Of a stretch of DNA of 64,000 nucleotides, positions 44,699 to 55,078 are shown piece after piece (position 1 is the stretch's first letter; each line of letters starts with the position of its first letter). Source of the DNA: Hyphomicrobiales bacterium (GTDB lineage Bacteria > Pseudomonadota > Alphaproteobacteria > Rhizobiales > Rhizobiaceae); NCBI GenBank assembly GCA_900473205.1, contig UCLB01000001.1, positions 186,001-250,000 on the forward strand, in the 5' to 3' direction. Under the pieces are notes generated by a model, which saw only the letters and a list, made by a program, of their open reading frames with translations, was not told where the DNA came from and searched no databases. Both the position numbers and the translations under genes were made by a program.

Positions 44699-45931
44699 AT
44701 GCTCGACACACCACGATCATCGCTGTTTCACCACTATATGGGCATTTCGCGGCTGCTGGCCGGGCAGCTGGAATTCAATGCCATTATTCAGGCCGTCGCC
44801 ACCGAAATTACCCACATCATTCCGCATGATCATTTGGACGTCTGCATCAAGCTCATCGATGGCAAATATCACATTGCCTATGAGAGCGGCATGGACAGCG
44901 CTTGGAGCCAGCAACCGCCCGCACTTTTGACCGGAAGCCCTATCCGCTCCCTTCTATCGGGTGAGGTGGATTTCCTCCTGAGCGGCGATGCCTGTTGCGA
45001 TCCGCGCTTTCATTTCGAAGGCTCCTTCTCCAGCCCAATCATCGAACTCGGTCTTCACAGCCGCCTGCATGTGCCCATGAAGGTCCATGGCGATATCATT
45101 GGTGCGCTCAGTTGCTCATCGCTGGAGGCGGATGCCTACACGATGGAAGATGTAGCCAATGCCCGCGCCGTTGCCGATCTTCTGGCACCCTATTTCTTCG
45201 CCATCCGCGCCGCCGATCAGGCCAAACGATCCGCTATCGTGGAGGCTGAGGCCCATGCACGCGAGGAAGGATTGCGCCTTGGCGCGCTCAAACTGACGCA
45301 GGCCTTGGAGGCGGAACGCCAGCGCATCGGCATGGATTTGCACGACCAAACGTTGGCCGATCTCACTCGGCTTGCTCGGCGCATGGAGCGGATGACGCAT
45401 ATTTCAGACCTCTCAGGCGAAATGCTGGAGCCACTGGTGCGCAGCCTCCAGCATTCCATGCAGGATTTGCGGCAGATCATCGAGGAGGCCAAACCCTCGA
45501 TCCTCCAGCTTTTCGGCGTCGTTCAGGCCATCGAGAATGATCTGGAACGCTCGGTGCGTGACAGTGGGCTGGCAATCGACTGGACTGTGGTCGATGAAAC
45601 GGATGGCCGGATCGAGGCGCTGGAGCAGACGGTGGCGACCTCCGTGTTTCGCATCGTGCAGGAGGCGGTCAACAATGCGATCCGCCATGGCCAGCCGAAG
45701 AATATTAGCGTGCATGTCCAACCTGCCGATGGTCGCCTGCGCATCGTCGTCCGCGATGATGGCAGCGGCTGCGGCAAGCATGCCGCCGTTCACGGCCATG
45801 GTATCGGCAACATGAAGACCCGCGCCCGCCTGATCTCCGCTCGCTTCGAAATGGGGCACAACCGGCAGGGGCCAGGAACTTTCGTCAGCATTACCTTGCC
45901 TGACAGTGCGCAGATATTCGGGGAGATATGA
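44699..45931 (+). CDS. sensor histidine kinase (GAF, HisKA_3, HATPase)
   Basis: This 410-residue cytoplasmic kinase has no membrane segment. Residues about 20-170 form a GAF-like sensor. A HisKA_3 dimerisation domain has the phospho-accepting H215 in AERQRIGMDLHDQTLADL. The ATPase domain has N-box residues in QEAVNNAIRHG (321-331), G1 DDGSG (353-357) and GHGIGNM (366-372). It belongs to the NarL-type kinases. It is divergent from the sugar importer at 43391 and probably senses its sugar or a cytoplasmic metabolite. GGGAGG precedes ATG 44699. The stop is next to the response-regulator ATG. Confidence 0.9.
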   Translation: MLDTPRSSLFHHYMGISRLLAGQLEFNAIIQAVATEITHIIPHDHLDVCIKLIDGKYHIAYESGMDSAWSQQPPALLTGSPIRSLLSGEVDFLLSGDACCDPRFHFEGSFSSPIIELGLHSRLHVPMKVHGDIIGALSCSSLEADAYTMEDVANARAVADLLAPYFFAIRAADQAKRSAIVEAEAHAREEGLRLGALKLTQALEAERQRIGMDLHDQTLADLTRLARRMERMTHISDLSGEMLEPLVRSLQHSMQDLRQIIEEAKPSILQLFGVVQAIENDLERSVRDSGLAIDWTVVDETDGRIEALEQTVATSVFRIVQEAVNNAIRHGQPKNISVHVQPADGRLRIVVRDDGSGCGKHAAVHGHGIGNMKTRARLISARFEMGHNRQGPGTFVSITLPDSAQIFGEI

Positions 45932-45932
45932 G

Positions 45933-46664
45933 ATGGAAGTTCTGATCGTGGAAGACGACGTTCTCCATCGCTCCTATCTGAACGAAGCGGTGCGTGCCGC
46001 ACTTCCCGAATGCAACCACGTCATCGAAGCAGAGAATGGCAAGACGGGCGAAAAGCTGGCGCGGGAAAACCGGTCTGCGCATATCGTGATGGATTTGCAG
46101 ATGGGCGAGCGCAACGGCATCGAGGCCGCGCGCACCATCTGGAAAGAGCGCCCCGATACCCGCATTCTGTTCTGGTCGAACTACTCCGACGAGGCCTATG
46201 TGCGCGGCGTTTCAAGGATCGTGCCTGATGGTGCAGCATATGGCTATGTGCTCAAATCCGCTTCCGACGACCGCCTTCGACTTGCGCTACGCAGCATCTT
46301 CATTGAAGCCCAATGCGTCATTGATCGCGAAGTCCGCGGAATGCAGGAAAAGAGCCTCGGCCGCATCAGGGGCTTCAGCGATTCCGAATACGAAATCCTT
46401 GTCGATGTCGCTCTCGGCCTGACGGATAAAACCATAGCCCGCCGCCGCAACCTGTCCCTCAGAAGCGTCCAGAACCGCCTCCAAAGCCTTTATGAAAAGC
46501 TCAACGTCTACCAGACGAATGGCGAAGGAGAGCGGGAAGGCCAATACAATCTCCGCACCCGCGCGGTCACGGTGGCATTCTTGCGGAAACTGCTCAATTA
46601 CAGCGCATTGGAGCGGGCAGAGCAGGAGCTTGCGCAATGGTCGGGGGCGCGAAACACGGTGTGA
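45933..46664 (+). CDS. response regulator with receiver and helix-turn-helix domains
   Basis: The protein has 243 residues. The receiver carries the acidic pair D8/D9, phospho-acceptor D54 in IVMDLQMGERNG, S82 in FWSNYSDE and K108 in YVLKSASD. The C-terminal part (about 145-205, FSDSEYEILVDVALGLTDKTIARRRNLSLRSVQNRLQSLYEKLNV) is a divergent LuxR-type helix-turn-helix. The last 40 residues contain a further conserved helix. ATG 45933 follows GGGGAG and lies one base after the kinase stop. It is the partner of the kinase at 44699. Confidence 0.88.
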   Translation: MEVLIVEDDVLHRSYLNEAVRAALPECNHVIEAENGKTGEKLARENRSAHIVMDLQMGERNGIEAARTIWKERPDTRILFWSNYSDEAYVRGVSRIVPDGAAYGYVLKSASDDRLRLALRSIFIEAQCVIDREVRGMQEKSLGRIRGFSDSEYEILVDVALGLTDKTIARRRNLSLRSVQNRLQSLYEKLNVYQTNGEGEREGQYNLRTRAVTVAFLRKLLNYSALERAEQELAQWSGARNTV

Positions 46665-46738
46665 GTCGTGAGGCAGTTTCTCAATGGATTTTTCGAGGGG
46701 TAGCCATGAGACAGGTCCTTACCTTCGATCAGAAGGCA

Positions 46739-47548
46739 TTACTTGGCTATCAATACTTCAATGCCACGTTTTTCAAACTCGCGTGCGTCTCTGTCAGAAA
46801 TACCGTCATCGGTAATGAACGAATGTATGACATCCAGCGAGCCTAAGCGTGTGAAGGACGACCGATTGATCTTGGTGGAATCGGCCACGAGATAGACGTG
46901 GGCAGCAGCTTTGATCATGGCCTCTTTAAGCTGAAGATCTGCGAAGCTCGGATAGGTCAATCCCGTGTCTAGTGCGACACCGGCTGTTGCCAGAAACAGT
47001 TTTCCAGCGAAGATATTTCGAAAATACTCGACAGATTTGTCGCCCGAAAGCGAAAGAGTGGGAGATTTGAACTGGCCGCCGGGCATATGAACGGCGAAGC
47101 TGGGCACTGAACCCAGAATGATGGCGATGTTGAGCGCGTTTGTAATCAGCGTCAGGTCGCGTCGGCTTGTGAGCCGTGTCGCGATTTCGGTCGTGGTGGT
47201 CCCGGCGTCAAGGATCAATGTCTCGCCGTCCTTGACGAGGCTTGCGGCAAGAGCACCTATACGGCGCTTCTTATCCATATTCTCCTGATGATGAAGCGTC
47301 ATCGCGCCAGTTTGAGGAGCGGTCGTGTTGAGATAGGCCCCACCGTGTTCGCGGGTGATGAAACCTTCGTTCTCCAGTCTTTCGAGATCCTGGCGGATCG
47401 TTGCTTCGGACACACGGAACGCCCCTGCCAGTTCTCTGACGCGGGCCGAACCTTCCTCCTGGACCCATTCGAGGATGCGGCGGCGTCTTGGCTCCGACAA
47501 CAGCCCGATCATCGATTCCGAAGCATCGTGATCATCTTTCGCGTCCAT
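46739..47548 (-). CDS. DeoR family transcriptional regulator
   Basis: This 269-residue protein starts with a DeoR winged helix (EPRRRRILEWVQEEGSARVRELAGAFRVSEATIRQDLERLENEGFITREHGGAYL). A DeoRC sugar-phosphate-sensing domain follows, with TLILDAGTTTTEIATRL and VYLVADSTKINRSSFTRLG. It is the last gene of the leftward Rbs-type operon, 93 bp after the permease. It probably controls both this operon and the rightward pentose operon, sensing a phosphorylated intermediate. Candidate sites are described at 51934 and 52101. Confidence 0.9.
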   Translation of the reverse strand: MDAKDDHDASESMIGLLSEPRRRRILEWVQEEGSARVRELAGAFRVSEATIRQDLERLENEGFITREHGGAYLNTTAPQTGAMTLHHQENMDKKRRIGALAASLVKDGETLILDAGTTTTEIATRLTSRRDLTLITNALNIAIILGSVPSFAVHMPGGQFKSPTLSLSGDKSVEYFRNIFAGKLFLATAGVALDTGLTYPSFADLQLKEAMIKAAAHVYLVADSTKINRSSFTRLGSLDVIHSFITDDGISDRDAREFEKRGIEVLIAK

Positions 47549-47641
47549 CTATGGTCCACCCAAACTTAGAATTCGAAAAGCGCTCAAAACAACGATTCTC
47601 CTTGTTAGACCGTTACAGCAATGGTCTTCAGCTTCCAATCC

Positions 47642-48724
47642 TCAATTGATATTCTGCTGTAGAACCACACGGGCCTGAAGCTTTTGCTGCATTTGATCGA
47701 CCACGACGGCCGCAATAATCACAAGCCCCTTGATCACCGTCTGCCAGAAGGACGAGACGCCCATCATGATCAGGCCATCGGCAAGAATGCCTATGACGAA
47801 AGCACCAACGATAGTGCCTGCTATGCGCCCACGACCGCCGGACATCGATGTGCCGCCCAGTACCGCTGCCGCAATGGCGTTTAGTTCGAAGGTTTCTCCG
47901 GTTGCCGGATGACTGGCCTGTAGTTGGGACGAAATGATAAGGCCAACCAGCGCTGCGCAAACTCCAGAGAACATGTAAACGAAGAGCTTTATTTGATCCA
48001 CGCTGACGCCTGAGAGAGCTGCGCCGCGTTCGTTTCCACCAACCGCATAAATGTGCCGGCCGAGTGGCGTGCGACTGGCGAGATAGGCAGCCAGAAGCGC
48101 AACGACAACCATGATCCAGACGGAAACGGGAAGGCCGAAAAGCGTGCCGGAGCCAATGACGCGGAATGTGTCTGATCCGTATTCGGGATTACCGGCAAGG
48201 TTCGGAAAGGTTCGCCCATCGGAGAATAGCAGCGCTGCGCCGCGTGCTACATAGAGCGTGCCGAGCGTTGCTATGAAAGGCGCGACATTGAGCTTTGTAA
48301 TCAGCAGCCCGTTGATCCACCCGATGAAGACGCCGACCACCAGAACGATGAGGCAGATCTCGATCGTATTGAACTGGATGCTGTAGGCCAGACCGAGAAA
48401 GTTTAGGTCTATGCCGTAGAGAACGAGATAACCCGCAACCATGGCGCAAAGGCCGACAATCGAACCAACCGAAAGGTCGATACCTCCCGCGATGATGACA
48501 AAGGTCATGCCGATGGCCAGAAGCGCATTCAGCGCCACATGCTTTGAGATAATCAGCATGTTGCCGGTTGAAAGAAAATTCGGAGCCGCGAAAGCGAAAA
48601 AAGCAAACACGAGGATAAGCGCCACAAAGGTGCGCATGTGCAGAAGCATCAAAAGCGCCGATGTACGGGACCTTGAGCCCCCAATGACAGTCTTGACATT
48701 GCTAGCAGCGTCGATGTTGCTCAT
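47642..48724 (-). CDS. sugar ABC transporter permease (RbsC type)
   Basis: This 360-residue permease shows GMTFVIIAGGIDLSVGSIVGL, TKLNVAPFIATLGTLYVARGAALL, GRHIYAVGGNERGAALSGV and TSMSGGRGRIAGTIVGAF, all conserved in RbsC/AraH/XylH proteins. A single permease gene implies a homodimer, unlike the system at 39945. The start overlaps the ATPase stop by ATGA. It is probably part of an importer for D-apiose or another pentose (see context at 52268). Confidence 0.92.
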   Translation of the reverse strand: MSNIDAASNVKTVIGGSRSRTSALLMLLHMRTFVALILVFAFFAFAAPNFLSTGNMLIISKHVALNALLAIGMTFVIIAGGIDLSVGSIVGLCAMVAGYLVLYGIDLNFLGLAYSIQFNTIEICLIVLVVGVFIGWINGLLITKLNVAPFIATLGTLYVARGAALLFSDGRTFPNLAGNPEYGSDTFRVIGSGTLFGLPVSVWIMVVVALLAAYLASRTPLGRHIYAVGGNERGAALSGVSVDQIKLFVYMFSGVCAALVGLIISSQLQASHPATGETFELNAIAAAVLGGTSMSGGRGRIAGTIVGAFVIGILADGLIMMGVSSFWQTVIKGLVIIAAVVVDQMQQKLQARVVLQQNIN

Positions 48725-50265
48725 TGTGTTTCAACCCTGTTGAGATTGGGCGTTGCTGCAGAAATGATGTCCGCCGCATTGGCACCAGCCGGGAATTGCC
48801 CCGCCAACCTGCCATTTGCCATGACGAGGATGCGATCTGAGAGTGCGAGGACCTCTTCCAGATCGGATGTTACGAAAAGTATGCCCAGCCCTTCTCCAGC
48901 CAGACGTCGCATGGTGCGAAAGATTTCCGCCTTTGCACCGATGTCGATGCCGCGCGATGGCTCGTCCATCAAAAGGATTTTCGGTTTTGTCATCAAAGCC
49001 TTGCCGATGACGACCTTTTGCTGGTTACCGCCTGAAAGGCTGGAGACGGGATGTTCGAGACTAGCGATTTTGATCGCCATACGCTTGACGAATTCCACAG
49101 CCTTCGAAGCCTCTGCCTTCAGGTTCAGATGAAACCCGCGCGTGAAATCGTAGAGCGACGACATTGTCAGATTTTCGCGGATGGACATGATCTGAACCAG
49201 GCCATCGCGCTTCCGGTCTTCCGGTATCAGCGCCAGACCACGCCGAATGCGTCCGGAAACACTTTTTTCCTTTAATGGCTTTCCAGATATGAAAAGGCGA
49301 CCCGATGAGTTTGGATGCTGCGCCATGATGCATTCCAGAAGCTCCGACCGGCCTGCACCCATCAGACCGTACAGGCCAACGATTTCTCCTTCGCGAACCG
49401 ACAGAGACATATGGTCCACGGCATAACCGCCAGCGGGGCTAGGAAGGCAAATGTTCTCGACACGAAAGATTTCTTCGCCAAGTGAATGTTCGACAGTTTT
49501 CGGAAATTCCTTGGACGCGCTACCGATCATATTGGCGACGATCCAGGGTATGTCCACACCCTGCATTGAGCGCGATCCTGTGATGACGCCGTCACGCAAA
49601 ACGGTAATATAATCGCCGATACGGATGAGCTCTTCGAGCCGGTGCGAGATATAGACGATCCCGACGCCTTGGCGCTTCAGATCATTGATGACCCGGAACA
49701 GAACTTCCACTTCGGCAGCCGAGAGCGCAGATGTTGGCTCATCGAGGATCAGAATGCGCGCATGGCCAGCAAGCGCCTTGGCAATCTCGACGATTTGTTG
49801 CTGACCTATCCGCAGGTTCCCGAGCGGGGTGCCTGGGTCGATATCCTGCTCAAGACGCTTCATCAGCGCTTGTGCCGCAGAGGTCTGGGCGCGGCTGTCG
49901 ATGTGAATTCCACTGATCGTCTTTTCGTGACCCACGAAAATGTTTTCTGCCACCGTCAGGTTGGGAAACAGGTTGAGTTCCTGAAAGACGATGCCGATAC
50001 CGTGCTTTGCTGCGTCGGATTTATCCGCGAATGTGACCTGCTGGCCATCCAGCTCAATCGTTCCGCCGTTCAACTGTTCAACGCCCGCGATAATCTTCAT
50101 CAGCGTTGATTTGCCAGCACCATTTTCGCCGACGAGAACGTTGACCGCCCCCATGCGCAGGTCGAAATCAACATTCTTTAGCGCTTGCGTCCCGGGATAG
50201 ACTTTCGAGCCATTTCGGATCGACAAGCCGATCGGATGAGAGGCTGCGGTCTGAGCATCGCTCAT
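48721..50265 (-). CDS. sugar ABC transporter ATPase (RbsA type)
   Basis: The protein has 514 residues and two nucleotide-binding domains. The first has Walker A GENGAGKST, signature LRIGQQQ and Walker B ILILDEPTSAL. The second has signature LSGGNQQKV and Walker B ILLMDEPSRGIDIG, with the catalytic glutamate retained, unlike the RbsA paralogue at 41827. It overlaps both neighbours by ATGA, showing tight coupling with the DUF2291 lipoprotein and the permease. Confidence 0.93.
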   Translation of the reverse strand: MSDAQTAASHPIGLSIRNGSKVYPGTQALKNVDFDLRMGAVNVLVGENGAGKSTLMKIIAGVEQLNGGTIELDGQQVTFADKSDAAKHGIGIVFQELNLFPNLTVAENIFVGHEKTISGIHIDSRAQTSAAQALMKRLEQDIDPGTPLGNLRIGQQQIVEIAKALAGHARILILDEPTSALSAAEVEVLFRVINDLKRQGVGIVYISHRLEELIRIGDYITVLRDGVITGSRSMQGVDIPWIVANMIGSASKEFPKTVEHSLGEEIFRVENICLPSPAGGYAVDHMSLSVREGEIVGLYGLMGAGRSELLECIMAQHPNSSGRLFISGKPLKEKSVSGRIRRGLALIPEDRKRDGLVQIMSIRENLTMSSLYDFTRGFHLNLKAEASKAVEFVKRMAIKIASLEHPVSSLSGGNQQKVVIGKALMTKPKILLMDEPSRGIDIGAKAEIFRTMRRLAGEGLGILFVTSDLEEVLALSDRILVMANGRLAGQFPAGANAADIISAATPNLNRVETQ

Positions 50266-50879
50266 GGCGCTACCTCTATCGAAACAGGCATGACAAGAGG
50301 CTTTTCGTTCGCGGAACGGATCACCACCGCGCCGAGGAAACTGATCTTCTTGCCTTTCAGCGAAATATCAGCCGCAGGTAGCTTGGAAACGGCCTTGTCG
50401 TTCAAAGCGCGACCGAGTTTTGCATATTCAATCTGATCGCGGAACGTCGAAAAATCATAGAGCGTCGTCGTATCCCGTAACGCAGTGCCCTTGATGACTG
50501 GCCCTAACTGTAGCGTTGCATCCGCGGTTCCGTCTCCGTCCAGATCGATATCCGCAGTCGCAGCTTTCGAGGTGCGGTTTTCATCGACAACGGTGCCGCT
50601 TCCTTTGACCGCGAAATTCCAGCCCCCACCAGCGCCACCAACGCGGACGCCCTGGTTTTCGCCTGCCTTGTCGAGCCCGTTCTTGATGGCGTTGCGCAGC
50701 GTCGTCAGATCGACGGCCTTTTGTTCCAGTGCCGGAACGAGCTTTGTATCAAACGTCGTTTCCACAAGCTCAGCAATCGGATCTGCAGCGGTGCCAGCGC
50801 TGTGATCGGTCTTGACCAACTTGCAACCGGAAAAGGAAGCAGCAAGCAAGCCTGCCACAAAAAGGGTTCTGATCTTCAT
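50262..50879 (-). CDS. DUF2291 family lipoprotein
   Basis: This 205-residue protein has a lipoprotein signal peptide with the lipid-acceptor cysteine in AASFSGCKL (about residue 19). The body matches DUF2291, a family often encoded inside ribose-type importer operons and of unknown function. It lies between the binding-protein and ATPase genes and overlaps the ATPase by four bases. It may help ligand delivery or transporter assembly at the outer face of the inner membrane. ATG 50879 follows GGGAT. Confidence 0.82.
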   Translation of the reverse strand: MKIRTLFVAGLLAASFSGCKLVKTDHSAGTAADPIAELVETTFDTKLVPALEQKAVDLTTLRNAIKNGLDKAGENQGVRVGGAGGGWNFAVKGSGTVVDENRTSKAATADIDLDGDGTADATLQLGPVIKGTALRDTTTLYDFSTFRDQIEYAKLGRALNDKAVSKLPAADISLKGKKISFLGAVVIRSANEKPLVMPVSIEVAP

Positions 50880-50905
50880 CGGTATCCCGCACTTCTTCAA
50901 ATCAG

Positions 50906-50940
50906 TCACCGCCCGGTCTATGTATTTTTCCGAGCGGTGA
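50906..50940 (-). other. stem-loop between rbsB-like and DUF2291 genes
   Basis: TCACCGC (50906-50912) pairs with GCGGTGA (50934-50940), and an inner CGG/CCG extends the stem. It lies directly after the binding-protein gene. Confidence 0.5.
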
Positions 50941-50948
50941 TGGCGGTG

Positions 50949-51963
<1,015 letters not shown>

Positions 51964-52100
51964 TATATTTTTATTGCGGGTATTTTCCGCGGGTAATCGA
52001 AATGAATTCGCGCCATAAATGTTGCGATGCAGCGAAATTCACGATTTTATCCGCGATAAAATGACTTGATCATGACGATATTTTGTGCAAATTCTTCATC

Positions 52101-52119
52101 AAACGAAAGAGATCGAAAG
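52101..52119. promoter_or_regulatory. possible DeoR-type operator upstream of the rightward operon
   Basis: AAACGAAAG (52101-52109) is followed by CGAAAG (52114-52119), giving CGAAAG copies ten bases apart. CGAAA-type repeats are common in DeoR/GlpR-family sites. The rest of the 377-bp intergenic region 51891-52267 is AT-rich and shows no gene. Confidence 0.4.
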
Positions 52120-52267
52120 CAATCAAGAGCCTTCCCTTGGCGCTAATTTGCTTTGGGAGACGGTCTCGAATTTTGGTCAATGCCTCATATGGCAGTGTCT
52201 TGTCTTACTGTTTGGGCGGTCGCCAACGTAGGTGATCTGCGATCGGTGAGTGAAATGGAGGAAACAC

Positions 52268-53248
52268 ATGAGCGAACAACGTTACGGTGCCGGTATCTGG
52301 CATTTCGCAACCTATCTCGACCGCTATGCCACTGACGGTTACGGCACTCCGCGCAGCGTCATCGACGCGATCGATCTGGCGGGGCAGGTCAAGGATCTGT
52401 CTGTCGTCGACATCAACTATCCCTTCTTTGGCGGAGACTTTTCCAACGCTCAAGTGAAGGAAGCGCTGGATCGAAACAAGCTTGGTGTTATTGGCATCAC
52501 GCCTGAAATTTACACGCGCGAATTCGTCAAGGGCTCATTCACCAACCCGGATGCTGGGGTACGTCGGCGGGCTCATGAGCTGGTGACGGAGGCCTGCGAT
52601 CAGGTTCGTTATTTCGGCGCCGATTACGTCAAGCTCTGGCCCGGTCAGGATGGCTGGGACTACCCGTTCCAGGTGGATTACGGCACCTTGTGGAAGCATT
52701 CGCTCGATGGTGTCGGTCAGCTGGCGAGTGAAAATCCTGATCTCAAATTCGTCATAGAATACAAGCCACGCGAGCCCCGTGTGCGGATGAGTTTTGGCTC
52801 CGTTGCCCGCACCCTGCTGGGAATTGAGAAGATCGGCCTGCCGAATGTCGGTATTTTGCTAGATTTCGGCCATGCCATCATGGGTGGAGAATCCGCGGCC
52901 GACAGCGCCCAGCTCGCTATCGATTACGGTCGCTTGTTCGGCATGGACGTCAACGACAATTACCGCTCCTGGGATGACGATCTGGTTGCAGGCAGCCTGC
53001 ATCCCATCGAACTTTTCGAGTTCTTCTACGTGCTGAGAAAGAACAAGTGGGAAGGCGTCTGGCAACTCGACCAGTTTCCATTCCGCGAGGACAGCGTTGC
53101 GACCGCCAACCATGCCATCGATTTCCTCAAGGCTGCGTCGAAGGGGCTTGATGCGCTCGACGTCGACGCGTTGCGGGACGCGCAGAGCCGTCACGATGCC
53201 ATCGGTGCACTGAAGATCGCTCAGAAGGCTCTGTTCGGCGCGATGTAA
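52268..53248 (+). CDS. xylose-isomerase-like TIM barrel, probable D-apiose isomerase
   Basis: This 326-residue TIM barrel has likely metal ligands E164 in FVIEYKP, D199 and H202 in [10 protein letters not shown]227/D230 in MDVNDN and D268 in WQLDQFP. ATG 52268 follows GGAGG. It opens a nine-gene rightward run. Its neighbours are a split transketolase and an FGGY kinase, the set described for the transketolase-type D-apiose pathway, in which an isomerase makes D-apulose. The isomerase role is therefore likely, but sequence alone would only say sugar isomerase/epimerase. Confidence 0.75.
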   Translation: MSEQRYGAGIWHFATYLDRYATDGYGTPRSVIDAIDLAGQVKDLSVVDINYPFFGGDFSNAQVKEALDRNKLGVIGITPEIYTREFVKGSFTNPDAGVRRRAHELVTEACDQVRYFGADYVKLWPGQDGWDYPFQVDYGTLWKHSLDGVGQLASENPDLKFVIEYKPREPRVRMSFGSVARTLLGIEKIGLPNVGILLDFGHAIMGGESAADSAQLAIDYGRLFGMDVNDNYRSWDDDLVAGSLHPIELFEFFYVLRKNKWEGVWQLDQFPFREDSVATANHAIDFLKAASKGLDALDVDALRDAQSRHDAIGALKIAQKALFGAM

Positions 53249-53294
53249 GCGCCGAACCAAAGAGCGCGGAACTGCTACTGAAAGGCCAACACCA

Positions 53295-54116
53295 ATGTTG
53301 AAGAACGACATCGCCGATACGATCCGGGAGAAAGCCTTGTGGATGCGCCGCAGGGCTTTCAAGATGGTTTTCGATGCCCAGCTCGGTCATCCCGGCGGCG
53401 ACTTCTCGGCGATTGACATTATCGCGACCCTTTATTTCGGCATCATGCGCTACGATCCGAAAAAGCCGGATATGGCGGAGCGGGATCGCTTCGTTATGTC
53501 GAAGGGGCACGCGACCGGGGCGCTTTATACGGCGCTCTGCGCAGCCGGATATTATCCGGAAGAATGGTTGCAAACTTATATGCAGCCGCAGTCCAAGCTG
53601 AACGGCCACCCGAATCGCAATTACCTGCCCGGTGTAGAGACCAATACCGGGCCGCTCGGTCACGGTGTGCCGGTGGCACTCGGCATTGCAATTGCCGGTC
53701 AGATGACCAACAGCGATTACCGCACTTTCGTTCTGACCGGCGACGGCGAGTTGCAGGAAGGGTCGAACTGGGAAGCGGCTATGACGGCGGGCAACCGCAA
53801 GCTTGGCAAGTTCACACTGATCGTGGACCGCAACCGGTTGCAACAGGGCATGGGCACCGAGGAGACCAATGGTCTCGACCCGCTCGACGACAAGTTTCGC
53901 GCCTTTGGCTGGGATGTCGAAGTCGTTGATGGCCACGACATCCACGCTCTCGTGAGCGTTTTGTCCGAACAGCCTGGTGGGCGCACGAAACCTCTTTGCA
54001 TTATCGCCAATACGATCAAGGGCAAGGGTGTGTCCTTCATGGAAAACAAGGCGTCATGGCACCATGGCGTGCCGAATGCCGAACAATACAATATTGCTAT
54101 GGAGGAACTGGTCTGA
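53295..54116 (+). CDS. transketolase N-terminal subunit, probable apulose-4-phosphate transketolase subunit A
   Basis: This 273-residue protein covers the thiamine-diphosphate-binding half of transketolase: GHPGGDFSAIDIIATLYF, MSKGHATGALYTAL, and the TPP motif GDGELQEGSNWEAAMTAGNRKL with DRNRLQQ. Split transketolases of this kind occur in specialised sugar pathways rather than the main pentose phosphate cycle. The stop overlaps the start of the C-terminal subunit (TGATG). In the D-apiose pathway this enzyme would convert apulose 4-phosphate and glyceraldehyde 3-phosphate to xylulose 5-phosphate and dihydroxyacetone phosphate. Confidence 0.85.
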   Translation: MLKNDIADTIREKALWMRRRAFKMVFDAQLGHPGGDFSAIDIIATLYFGIMRYDPKKPDMAERDRFVMSKGHATGALYTALCAAGYYPEEWLQTYMQPQSKLNGHPNRNYLPGVETNTGPLGHGVPVALGIAIAGQMTNSDYRTFVLTGDGELQEGSNWEAAMTAGNRKLGKFTLIVDRNRLQQGMGTEETNGLDPLDDKFRAFGWDVEVVDGHDIHALVSVLSEQPGGRTKPLCIIANTIKGKGVSFMENKASWHHGVPNAEQYNIAMEELV

Positions 54117-55078
54117 TGGCTGCTCCCGCTGCAAAACAGGAAGGCTTTCACGATTGTCGTGATGCCTGGGCTCGCACGATCGAAGAACTGGCCGCCAACG
54201 ATCCCCGGATTGTCGCCGTCGTCAATGATTCCGTCGGTTCCTCGAAACTAGGTGGCTTTCAAAAGACATTTCCCGACCGGTTGATCAACGTCGGCATCGC
54301 CGAACAGAACATGGTTGGCGTCAGCGCGGGCCTTGCCAATGGCGGGCGAATTCCTTTCGTTTCTGCCGCGTCGTGCTTTCTAACGGGTCGTGCGCTGGAG
54401 CAGATAAAGGCGGATATCGCCTATGCCAATTTCAACGTCAAACTGGTCGGCCAGTCCTCGGGCGTGGCTTATGGCGAATTGGGGCCAACGCACCATTCCA
54501 TTGAGGATTTCGCGTGGCTGAGGCCCCTGCACAACATCACGGTCATCGTGCCTGCCGATTCTTGGGAAACGGCAGAGGCAGTGAAATGGGCCGCAGCCCA
54601 TGAGGGACCTGTCTATATCAGACTGAGCCGCATGCCGGTCCCCGACCTTGTCGTAGCTGACCGAACATTCCAGCCCGGTCTGGCTGAACTGGTGCGTCCG
54701 GGCACGGACGTTACACTCATTGCCTGCGGCACCATGGTCCATCTCGCCGTTCAGGCAGCGGCGGAACTGGAGAGTGAGGGCATTTTCGCCCGCGTGCTGA
54801 ACATGGCAACGATTTCACCGCTTGATGAGGCTGCGATTTCTCTCGCTGCGAATGAAACTGGCGCGATCGTGACAATCGAGGAAGCCAATATTCACGGCGG
54901 TCTCGGTGGTGCGGTGGCTGAACATACCTCTGCAACGACGCCTGTTCCAGTTGAGCGGATGGGCTTTCCGGGCTTCGTTCCAACGGGCTCAGTGGAATGG
55001 TTGTTTGATCATTTCGGCCTGACGCCTGCCGGGATTGCAAAAACGGCACGCAAGGCGATTGGACGCAAACGCGCATGA
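54116..55078 (+). CDS. transketolase C-terminal subunit, probable apulose-4-phosphate transketolase subunit B
   Basis: This 320-residue protein covers the pyrimidine-binding and C-terminal domains of transketolase. The catalytic glutamate is in INVGIAEQNMVGVSAGLA, followed by the GPTHHSIEDFAWLR region and TLIACGTMVHLAVQAA in the C-terminal domain. ATG 54116 shares one base with the stop of subunit A, so the two are made together. Its own stop overlaps the kinase ATG (ATGA). Confidence 0.85.
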   Translation: MAAPAAKQEGFHDCRDAWARTIEELAANDPRIVAVVNDSVGSSKLGGFQKTFPDRLINVGIAEQNMVGVSAGLANGGRIPFVSAASCFLTGRALEQIKADIAYANFNVKLVGQSSGVAYGELGPTHHSIEDFAWLRPLHNITVIVPADSWETAEAVKWAAAHEGPVYIRLSRMPVPDLVVADRTFQPGLAELVRPGTDVTLIACGTMVHLAVQAAAELESEGIFARVLNMATISPLDEAAISLAANETGAIVTIEEANIHGGLGGAVAEHTSATTPVPVERMGFPGFVPTGSVEWLFDHFGLTPAGIAKTARKAIGRKRA

